A stretch of DNA of 64,000 bases from Anisakis pegreffii (lineage: Eukaryota; Nematoda; Chromadorea; Rhabditida; Anisakidae): contig JAPYMA010001431.1 in NCBI GenBank assembly GCA_035041965.1, positions 1 through 64,000 of the forward strand, given 5' to 3'. Shown here piece by piece: positions 53,749 through 64,000 of this stretch. Both the position numbers and the translations under genes were made by a program. Every line of letters starts with the position of its first letter. Positions within the stretch are counted from its first letter, which is position 1. Below the pieces are notes generated by a model. It searched no databases. It worked only from the letters and a program-made list of their open reading frames with translations, and was not told the DNA's origin.

Positions 53749-56700
53749 AATAATAATCCGCTATTTGTTATACAACTGAATTGTTGGAATCAACTTTTGA
53801 TAAGACTGACGAATGATTTGCTGCCAATGATTGCTACAGTACCGGCTGGCTGGTTATTTCAGTTGCTTGCAAGGGAGGATTTTAGATAAGGAAGATCGAT
53901 ATTCGTGATCTTATGAATAGTAGAAGTGATAATGAGTTGTTGTTTGAGTGATGCAACTGAAATTAATTTCAGGATGACAAGCATTCTTACATACTTTATT
54001 TGGGTGGTGTACAAAGAACTTCAAACTGGATGAACTTCGAAGTATTTTTAATGAATATGCGTGTTTACTGCAAAATTGTTAACTCATTGTAAAATTGCAC
54101 TCATTCACCTTGCTTGAATTGATTTTGCTAATTACCGAGTGAGTCTCGATTCATTTCCTATTCAATATGCGACTAAAATACGGTCATTTGAAGTGTGATA
54201 CGGGGAATCGGGATTTTGATGATCCATTCCCCAACAATTATTTTTGAAAGCCACCGATTTTGGGCCAGTGACTGTAAATTTTGTCTCGTGCTTGCCTTGC
54301 CGCGATCTTTTCCTCGGTCCCATCAACTCATCAGCTATCCATCCATTTAAACAGTCATCTCATTGCTTTCTCATCAGTTCAAATGCAAAATCACGACATG
54401 GTAGTTAGACTCTATTCGGTCAGCTCAGTTTCCACCAATCGGATAGAGTGTGTTCTCCAAGGAAGAAGCAGCCAGCCCAGCCCAGCCCAGCTCTATCAAA
54501 TCACGCCTCTTCTGTTGGATGGACACTTCAACTGTCGACTTGGACCGAGAAGCCGGCTTGTTATGCTTGCTTGTCGTTTATTGGATGCAATATGGGCACT
54601 TGCAAATGTATAAGAATTGAGAGTCCGTTTATAGAGAGCACTGAATATGAAATGTTGTGAAGAAATTTATGGAAATATATCGACGGATGAAGAAAACATA
54701 ATTTTGGAAAGAGGAACGCCTCAATATGCTCATGTTTACATGGCAACGTCTTCATGCCGAGAAGGCAAATCAACAGAACAGTGAGTTTAGAGCACCCCAT
54801 TTAGACGGTCTTAAAAGCTTAAGAGAGAGTGAACTTAACAGTTAATAGGGCCGTCGTCGAGAGCGTAGCATCTTTTGCAGATGACTAATGAAACAAGCAA
54901 ATGCCATAGGAACACGACGATATGCTGCTGCTAGGCGTTCCAGAGAAACACTCCAGAGACTGGCTCAGTGCGAGATTAGAAGTGCCATAGTCAAAAATAT
55001 AGTCGAAAACTAAAGAAACAGCGTGAATTTAGGATTATAGACGGATTATAGGCAGTCTGATGGTGAGCCAGTCTTACAAATAGCTGAATTTTTAGTAAAG
55101 TGTACTATTTGGGCATAGACAACAACATTAGAATGCTCCGATGACACATTGAAATGGGAAGAGAGTTTGAAGATACGGCGAATCGTTCGAAAGCACTTCA
55201 ACGATCTAGTTGAATGTGTGGTGAGTGGGGAGAGTCCTTCTTAGTGAGAAATTGACTGATGTGAAGGTAGCTAGTAAAGTAGATGCAGTGAACGATTCAA
55301 GTAGAGTGGAAGATTCTCAGGATGGAAAAAGGGCTGTTCTGTTCAGGATCACTAAATAAATATGATGTGGTGTTGACTAAGCGATAGCAGGGAATAGCAG
55401 GCAGGAGTTTGGAAGTAGCTAGCTGTATAGTAGATAGGAAATATGGCGAAACTAGCGAACGACGAATAGTCAGAGTTGATTTCGGTAGTTGGAAAAGAAT
55501 TTTTAGTGGTGGGTGTGGTTGGTTGTTGATATGGTTGATTTTATTGTTGATAATGTGCTGTTGAATAAGTGAGAGGCGATAGGAGCAGATGGAAGATACT
55601 GACGAGCCAGCAGCAGCCAATTGCATAGATGGAAGAAGTGCCTGATTCAATAACCAATCAGATCAAGCAACCAAAACCACTCTCGTGTTCTACTGACTCA
55701 GCAGTCACTTCTTGTTTCAATTGTTAGAATGAGCCAGTCGAGGATGACGAGCATGATGTTACTTTCTGTTTCGTTTCATTTTTTTCAAATCCGATGAGAT
55801 GATGCGATTAACTCAAATCCGTACTGGTCATTCCTGGCTGGTCGGACTTATAGCTCAAGCCTCCAAATTGATCACTCTCGATAGACACAATTGTTATGCA
55901 CCGCACTTTCATGATCACTATCATGAGTATATGTTGATTTCTGATATGTACATGATCGGATTCATTTGTGACTTCTTTCGCGTCTTATTTCGATCGAGCA
56001 GAATCTCTGCATTCAGAAAAATATATGCTTTGTTGGGCGATTTCGCTTATTTGAAGAGCTATAGCTATTTTAAAGCTATCTGAACTGGCGCTGAGGTGAT
56101 CATTGATATGCATTTGATCACTATAGATCAATGCATATTATAAATTACTATAGAAATATGCGTTTGATACACATTCAAGCCTACCTACCGTCTTCTCTTG
56201 ATAAGCCTACCTACCGTCTACTAATAGATTTCGATAAGTTTCGCTTACGCTGCACTGGCTTACTAGGCATGTCTTGGCTGAACGCTTCCTTTGATCGTCT
56301 TGCTCCCCAACATCATGCATTTTAACCCAATGTGAGTGTCGCAACCGACTTGGAGCTTAACTGCCCACCCCCAAAATCGGATATTTTGGGAATTTATGAG
56401 CATATGAGTTTACCCAACAACCCGGGTAAGTCTTGTACCATCTGGCTGTTCCTTGCATTCTTTTGAGTAGAATACCTTCACGAGGAACATGCAACAGGCT
56501 GTGGCGGTGCATTCGAATGAGTTTTATTTGAGAATGCATGCGGCGGCGATTCATAACTCAACTAAATAAGATGTGTCCCACCTCCTTGTTATAAGAACGC
56601 AAGCAAGCCATCATCATATACTCCTCCCACTTCATTCAATTCAAACACACTAAATCATTGGGTGCTGGCTCGGTAAGTCTCCATCACTCATCATCATTTC

Positions 56701-59700
56701 ATATCATCTTTTATCTCTTTCGAATCATATCTTACGGTGCTGGCCTGACCACGACGACTAGCTATCGCTTCAACGCTATCGTATTCTCGTCGCTTTATTG
56801 CTGCTGCTTCACATTCACTGTGCTTCTATCGCATAATAAACATCCATCCAACTATGGCCCACAAGCTGAATCATATAGTCTGAAAAGTTTTCAGCTGGTG
56901 TAAAATTTTGCGCAAAAACTTGCGAAAATGATCGTGTTTGATAATTTGAAGCCATTTATGTGATAATGCATGTGTACCACTAGCCAGGCAGGCCTTTCTA
57001 TGGCTTGAAAGTGATTTATATTCATGATTTATTCGATTGCTACTGATCGCGATCACCTGAGATCACTTGAAACTATTGAACTGATTGAACGAACACAATT
57101 CGTTGAAACCGTATCACTGCTGTCAGCATGTTTTTCTATTAGCTTCCATTTTGTAAACGCAGTTATCACGTTTGACTCGAGACATTTTAAAAAACGAATT
57201 CAGTTCAGTTCAGATCAAGTGTCGCTGTTTTCCGTCTTAATCTAACGATTCGTGGGCATATATTTCCTGGGCATTTTTCTTGGGCATTTCCTGGGCAACG
57301 AACCTCGTTCACTTTTTACGATATTGCGTCATGATGCTGATGATGAATTGCGAACGATTACACTGTCACTTATTATTCAGTGATATCTATCATTTTACCC
57401 CAAGCGAATACTCACTTATCACCTATCGAAACACCAAAACGCTGTGAATTGTTATCGTAGCAGTTTTGATAGAAATTCTATTTAAACCCCTGGCTTCGTG
57501 TATTATCGTTGGCGAGCCAGTTAAAATCTCTGATTTGACAATTCAGATTTGACTTTAATCACTCACTTGAATATAGAGTTCGTCGAATGATCTGAAATCA
57601 ATTCAAATTTGACTTCATCTAAAGCACTCTTTAAAAGCATTCGCTTTATTAGCTTGGCTTGATGACTGCAGATAAGGCCATTGGAACGGTGTCTGAGGAC
57701 TGCAATCGCAATAGATTCGTTTCATTTTAAAGTGGTTTCGGTCAAGACTTGCCCAATTGGGTGACATACTCTATCAGTACCTTATTTGCTCTAATGCTAC
57801 AGTTCTTACGCTTGCTTTCAACCAATTTACTTGTTATCCTCAGTATATACTAATCATATCAATCCAACTTACCCTTTAGTAGCCACCACTTACATTAATT
57901 AATTAATTATGATTTTGCTTAATTATAAGTTTGATAACCTATCAATTGCGAACAAGTGGCTTAATTGCGTTCAAAATGTTTAAGTAAATTGTGGTGTGGT
58001 GATATTTTATAACGGTTTAACAATGTATTTTGACTTTACATTCATATAGTATGCGATAGATAATGTATTGTATTGTATTGAATATGATCGTGATTGGTGA
58101 TTTGTTAAGTTTATGGGAACTATTTTGGAGGATCATCTCTCCGTTCTCAGTTAGTCTGCTGCTGCCTGCTGTCGCCTAGCTCTGAGAGGAGCAGCCAACA
58201 GCATTCTTTCCTTTCCCAAAAAAATCTATTTTTCAGCAGCAGTCACAAACGCTGAATTTCGATTAAAATTCGTCATCGATTTGTTTCTTTCTTTGCTTTT
58301 TTTCGTCTTCCTTCTCATCTTACACTTATCATTTAATCATTCGATTCTTTCGTTCCATTCGAAAATTCGATTTCTCGCCATTTTTTCCCATTCACTTTTT
58401 CAATTGGAACAATGAAAGCGACCACCAAAAACTTCAAGTGATGGGAAAACATGAAAGTGCTCTGGTGAGTTAATTAATCATTTGTGACTGCTGCTGCTTC
58501 TTTCGGTTGGTTGGTTGGTTCTCTTCTTTCAGATAAGATTGATGATCTTTTGAGATTTTATATTGCGACAATGAGGAGTAGGAGGGCAGCAGCCATGCGG
58601 CCGCAGCGGCAGTGTTTTGTTATTGTAGATTTGTTGCAATTCGCATGTGATGATCAAACCGCATCAATAGGCAAACGTTATGCTACGATTGTGATGCATT
58701 ATGAAACGGATTAAGTTTTATCTGGATTCGTTCCTGAGGTCGAGGTTGTTCTGTGGATAAGGTGTTGCCGGCTTTAAGGCGTTAATAAGTTAAGAGGATA
58801 TCGTTTAGCTGCCTGCAGCAGAACACCTCAATAGTCATTTTATCGTTTGATGAGTGCATTTTATTGCGATTGCGATCGAAACAGAAATTTTTTGGTGGTA
58901 TTGATTTGATGTTGTGAATTTATTTGATTGGTTTATAAGGAGGTAGTGGTGGTGTGATATTGTGTAAATGATCGAAGAAATAAATTAAATTAAAATTGGA
59001 CGAGTTTCGGAGAGAGAAAGGGACGACAAAGCAGAGGAGTTGATGGTTTGAGATAGAAAAAGTAGACAGAGATGGAATTTTAGTGAACATTTCTTTAAGG
59101 TAAATCTTAGGTGAATAAATTGGCAACTGAATATTTGAGGTTGGTGGGGGAGGAGTGGAAAAATAATTGATGATTTTTAGATTTGAGCTAGTGATTGAGG
59201 GGTGCTTATCATTGCAGTAGAGCAATGGATTGGTCGAATTTGATAACGGATTGATAAGAATAATATAGGATTCAAGGAGGTGATACGAGGTGGAGGCAGT
59301 GATCTGGCTGAATAGTGATCTGAGTGATCCGACTGAATACTGATCTGAGTGATCTGAATGCTTGTCATTATGAGTATTTGAATGAATTAATTCATTACGA
59401 TTGGTGTCTTATCAGACTAAAAGCGACGGCAGTTACAAGCATTGTGAACAAGATTTGCCTGAATAAATTGAAATGAAATGGAAGAGGTATGAAGTAGCAG
59501 TCAATTAAGTTAGCGTCATATAAAGGCACTCGTAACGATCACCATTAAGGTTTTAATTTAATGAACAAAATGAGACCAATTCATGTGGCGATAGATTTAA
59601 ACGAAGGTCATCCTTAGTCGTAGGAGACGAGCGCTGTCGCGGATCACTCCAAAAACTCTGGAGTAAAGTGGTTTTAAAAACACCTTCATCTTTTTAGATT

Positions 59701-60551
59701 TAAAAAGAAATGAGCCTTAATTAATTATCTGGGCTTGAGAACTTATTTGGGCTAATGAATTGTAATATTTAAGTGAACTGCTTACTAGTTGAGCAGCTTG
59801 GGGTTTTGGTTTTGGGTTAGTGTATCGTTTTGAATTGCCTATGACTTGGTTTTTGGGCAGAGATTAAGGATTAATGACTAAATCCGTGATTGGTTTTGAA
59901 TTAAGAATGATGATTATTGTGATTCTTAGACGTGTTCAGTGTATTCTGCTTACTTCATGAGATGGTGATGTGGTGTGCTAGATAGACAAATAGGTGATAA
60001 ATGTAGGTAGGTAGGTGGTAGGCGGTAGATGCGGTGATTATGTTGTTTTCTTGTAACTCTTCATTAAGAGCAGACGTCACTAAACTACCGAAAGAGCTGA
60101 TCAAAAATAGAAATGAGGCAATAAATCTGGTTATTGTCACTCACTTGAACTGATCACTCAAACTAATCAATTTGTCGTGTTCACATTATGTATTATTGCT
60201 TCGTTTGATTCGCTGAATTCAATGCGTTCAGTCATTTTTTTGCGTTGAAATTCGATTTCTTTATTGAGAACCTCAATTGTTTGCAATTGAAGGTTTTCAT
60301 AAACATGTGTTCTGTATCGATGTAGAGGTATGTAAACGACGCAATTATCTATTCTTTATATCCTCCATTGAACATGAGAAGAACATCATCCTCGGTTACG
60401 AATAACTACTGCTCTTGTGTACATCAGTAATAATACCTCAGTGACACTTTGAAGCAGGCAGACAACCAGCGACGATAAGACCGAGTTTGCAACTGTTTTA
60501 CTTGATCATATTTTCAGATCAGATCAGATCAGATCACATACAAATCAGAGT
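53749..60551. other. Long gene-poor stretch upstream of the last gene
   Basis: About 6.8 kb without a supportable gene on either strand. Short frames (for example 54281-54613, 55799-56083, 58484-58714) show no domain, no composition shift and no splice logic. CCAGCCCAGCCCAGCCCAGC near 54473 and AAGCCTACCTACCGTC twice near 56180 are small local repeats. Non-coding first exons or enhancers of the downstream gene could lie here but cannot be recognised by eye. Confidence 0.5.
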
Positions 60552-63500
60552 ATGTCTTTACCGCGTCTCTGCGGCACCACTCTAGCATCAGGCGTTGATA
60601 TGGAGAAGGAGAAGCAACGAATTGCGGCCATTTTCCCCGGCCTACCGTTTATGGGTTTCGCGAGCACAGCCACCCCTCCATCCGGCCAGAACACCAACAG
60701 CCAAGCGAACACCCAGCCGAACCCCACTAACCCGAACTCGAACGCCCCACCACCCAGTTCGGTCTTCCCACCCAGTCTGGCCAGTCAGCTGTCCTTCTTC
60801 AATCCGCATCTGCAGCAATACTACACCAACTTTATTCACCAACAACAACTCCTTCAGAATCTTCAGGCGCAAGCCGTCCAGGCTGCAGCCGTGCATCATG
60901 CTCAGGCACAAGCACAGGCGCATGCTCACGCAACAGCTCAACTGCATGCGCTCACACAATCGCCTAATTCAACCAACGGTTTGTTTGTTGTGCTTCTTCA
61001 TTCAATATCACTTCTTCATTCACATATTTTACCTGGATTACCTGCATTGGCAAGCAGCTTTAGGCTATCAAACGTTTGTAACGTTGCTGGCCACAATGCT
61101 CGCAATGTTTCCGTGCGGCGCATTGTTTTAGCCTCAATTTACGCCTAAACCCCGCTGGCTAGGCGAGCAGGCCAACCGAACACAACCGAGTAATTAATTA
61201 GTTGCCGTGAATACTTTGCATAATTAATCGTCGTAGCCAAATACCAATCCAATAAATAATCACTAACTCTTAAAAATCAAATATTCCACCGATCGCTCAC
61301 AGCGATTCACAAAACAACCACTCGATTTCCAAGTAGCAATAAGTAACTCACACATTTATTTACATCTATTCTGGCAAATAACTAACTATTACATTTGAAT
61401 TAGGTATTACTTTTAGTTGCTTATAACAGTTTTGATATTCACCTCACCTCCCTATTCATCCACTTCAAACTCCATCGTCTGCGTTCATGCAAAAAGCGCC
61501 TATCTATCGGTTCACTATACACTCCTCACTCGGGTTTCCAGCTATCTTCACAATCCGCCGTTGCATCGCAATCTTTTACCTGGTCTTTATGCATCCATCA
61601 TCAAATAAACACACACCTGAACATTCATGCATAAAATAGCACTAAATTGCTGGTACACGCCATTAAATTTTAATTATCATCAATGTCATACTATTATTAT
61701 TGCTGCTGTCTTCATTACAATCTATTATTATGTAAATCGTTTAGTATTATTATTATTATTATTATTATTGACATTATAGAGAGCCATTATCACCATTATT
61801 AAAGTGACAAATTCAAGTGAACGTGACAATTTGGTACTGTAATTGTCTGGTGATCATCAAGGCGCATGATCGCACATTCTATAGAAAACAGCTACTTATT
61901 ACACTAAACATTTCGTTCGATCGCGTTTTATTGCTCACTCCTCTTCTGCACTTTAGATGAAACGAACGAAATTTTTTTGTGCTTGGAATTTCGAGTGATT
62001 ATTTTCGCAGTTGAAGATGTCACTATCGAATTGACATTCAATTGAGATGCCTAATTGAGCTGTTAACCGTAATGCAGTTTACATGTATTACAGTAATGGC
62101 TACAGTAATGGTTACTGTTTCAAGTGAACTTCTTAAATGTTTTGTATACATCAATCACATCGCTTTATATGTTTGGGTATTTTTATAGATACACTTTACT
62201 TCCAATTAGTAGACACATCGGCACACTCGTTTGAGGAAAACATTTGAGGAATTAGCTGCGGGATGAGTGAAACTCAGGCTGAAATGCAGCTTTAACTTAG
62301 AATCGTCAGGCTCAGTTTTAGGTGGATTTCAAGATTAGACAAGATATCAGTGGATATCACAAGATATCACACAAAGTATCAGTGTTTGAGATTATGGTAC
62401 GGGTGAGTGATATGAACAGAGCAATTACGTACGTATAACAATAAATATATCGGATTCGAGTTTATCAGAAGAGCTCAAATAGCCGCTCAATGAATCTGTC
62501 ATACCATGGAAGCTTATTACACACCTTGCTGTCTACCTTACCAGTGCTAATTTGAAATTTTTAATAAAATTCTCTGTTGAAACATCATGACCAATACTTT
62601 TATATCTGTCAGCTATCTATCCATCAGCAGTTTCGCCTCCCTATGGAAAGCATCATGGCAAAATTTTATCTTTCTCATGAAATAATATTTAAATTAATCA
62701 CTTAACAGCAGCATATCGACGCGAGTGCCATGCAATCAGCCAAATTCATATCTAAATCTATAAGATGTATTTATATAAACACTGCATTTCATACAACCAC
62801 CACCACCACCACAAAAAACATTCAATAAAATGCACTGGCTCTATGAGAGTACAAACAACGGCACGATGTAAATGATAGATTGTTTTTTGTGATACTTCTG
62901 CTGAGTAAGTGGTGTATCGTCGTTTAAATGCCAAATAATCAAATGCTATGCGGAATGATACAGTGCTCAATGCAGAAAGCATCGTGCGATGAGATGAGCA
63001 GCATCTTAATTTACTGTAAACTGTAGATGTAGATGGTATGAGCTGATAGTTGAGTGCTGATGTTGAACTTGTGAATGCAACAGATCAATTCGTTGTACGC
63101 AAATCAAATTGCCTAGTAGCAAACTTACACAAAAGTTAAGTAGTAGTAAGTTATAGTAAAGTTAAGTTAACAAGTTAATTAAGTTAATTAAGCTAAAGTA
63201 AGTTAATTAAGTTAAAGTTATACTGGATTAACGCTAGTTCTGGGCAAGTACACTGCTCAAAAAGTCTTCAGGGAAGGGATAAACGTCGGGATTTGGGCAA
63301 TCCCAAACACACAGCGCTACTTAACGGATATCAGCATGCATGTCAGCTTAAGCCTATTGAGTTAAATGTTTTATAAGTTTAACTTCAACTGTTCAGTTTA
63401 AATTTAGAGCAGTGGGCAAACAAGCCTGAGTCACAGTGTCATGATACTTTGCCGGATTAAGCCACTGAAAATGGTCATGTGAACAAAAAATGTGCTTATT

Positions 63501-63767
63501 GTTAGTTATAGCAGCTTAATCGTCGTTTGAGTCAAGTTCGGGATTAAGTTCCATCTGATATCAAAAACATTCGGCTAGCCACCACCTAGATATAGCTCAC
63601 GGCGACGGCGAAGTAAATCCCGATCAGCTTAACGATCATTTAAAACAGTTTTAAATGAAAGATGTTATTCCAAAAAAAATTTTATTTTAAAATTTTAGAG
63701 TTTTCACCATCGGTATCCGACGGACGAGCCTCATCGCATGCCACAACCACAGACTCACCGACACGAA
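60552..63767 (+). CDS. Unidentified low-complexity protein, 5' exons only (3' partial)
   Basis: Exon 1, 60552-60978, encodes 142 residues from an ATG that follows a TCAGATCAGATC-rich stretch. It starts MSLPRLC, then MEKEKQRIAAIFPGLPFMGF, and turns Pro/Asn/Ser-rich, then Gln/Ala/His-rich (HHAQAQAQAHAHATAQLHAL). It ends in phase 1 at a GTTTGT donor, and AATTTTAG at 63698 provides a phase-1 acceptor for a Ser/Thr-rich exon 2 (FSPSVSDGRASSHATTT) ending near 63767 (donor GTAGGT) or 63771. The codon structure and composition look real and resemble the disordered N-termini of transcription or RNA-binding regulators, but no DNA-binding or other domain is inside the window, so I assign no function. 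Exon 2 is less certain than exon 1. The intron (60979-63698) begins with a family B element. Confidence 0.5.
61029..61336 (+). mobile_element. MITE-like family B, copy 6
   Basis: TTACCTGGATTACCTGCATT to CGATTTCCAAGTAG, about 50 bp downstream of the exon donor at 60979. It is full length and slightly diverged at the right end. Confidence 0.87.
61337..63698. other. Intron-like gene-poor stretch
   Basis: No coding signal. It holds an (ATT)n run at about 61743-61770, a CCACCACCACCACC run near 62800, and a GTTAAGTTAA / TTAATTAAGTTAA simple-repeat block at about 63135-63220. Confidence 0.5.
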
Positions 63768-63771
63768 GTAG

Positions 63772-64000
63772 GTTTTGTAACGTTGCTTTTGATGGTTTTG
63801 GTTTGATTTTGTCGTTTTTAAAATAATTCATGCGGTTTTAAATTCATGTATGTGTATTTGCCGAGTGGATGGAATATTGTTGCGAATTTATTTAATATTG
63901 CTTTTGTTTAATGCGCATAATCATGTCAACTTGGGCAGAATATACTATAAGCATTCAATGAGGCCATAAGCACTGACCCTTACCTCTGTCCACATAAATC
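63772..64000. other. Right edge of window, nothing identified
   Basis: This is AT-rich sequence after the candidate exon 2. No further exon is recognisable before the window ends. Confidence 0.4.

Noticed and set aside
54281..54613. 110-codon frame in the gene desert
   Set aside because: No recognisable domain, it overlaps another frame of similar length, and it contains a CCAGC simple repeat. Not above chance for this amount of sequence.

Overview
This is a eukaryotic, intron-rich, AT-rich and repeat-rich window, most likely from a nematode. The inference rests on many interstitial copies and degenerate relatives of TTAGGC, the nematode telomere repeat, for example near 12.4, 19.7 and 43.1 kb. 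A cortactin gene is present; from memory this gene is lacking in Caenorhabditis but kept in the Trichinella/Trichuris side of the phylum, so an early-branching (Enoplea/Dorylaimia-type) nematode is plausible. That placement is inference; no species call is made. All introns I resolved are GT-AG.

I can support seven genes, all on the + strand. From left to right: the 3' part of a THOC6-like WD40 protein (1-2540); a complete six-exon GT10 alpha-1,3-fucosyltransferase (3355-7938); a five-exon tetraspanin (22492-24407); an eleven-exon DEAD-box helicase of the DDX49/Dbp8 type (26782-33716), interrupted as read by two single-base insertions; a four-exon DCTN3-like dynactin subunit (35118-36867); a twenty-exon cortactin with about ten and a half HS1 repeats (38289-49086); and the first exons of an unidentified low-complexity protein running off the right edge (60552 onward). 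They do not form one pathway: mRNA export, Golgi glycosylation, a membrane organiser, rRNA processing, dynein/dynactin transport and branched actin are all represented.

Much of the rest is repeats. I can define several short non-autonomous families by their ends: A (ends GGCACTTTTTTACTTTGGGG, five copies, TTAGGC-like core); B (ends TTACCTGGATTACC, six copies plus one fragment); C (ends GGTACTTTTGCTGATAAC, four copies); D (foldback hairpins of TTTGCCTAACGGACA units, four copies); E (hAT-like TAGTGTT ends with ACCGATAC-type subterminal motifs, four copies); H (foldback in the helicase gene, extra arm near 8.6 kb); and two tRNA-derived families. Many copies sit in introns. Local tandem arrays are also striking: a 44-bp minisatellite filling a fucosyltransferase intron, a 33-bp amplification around the B box of a tRNA-like element, a GATC array with an exact 10-bp period in a cortactin intron, and a palindrome-centred array in cortactin intron 1. 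Two large stretches (about 7.9-22.5 kb and 49.1-60.5 kb) hold no gene I can support.
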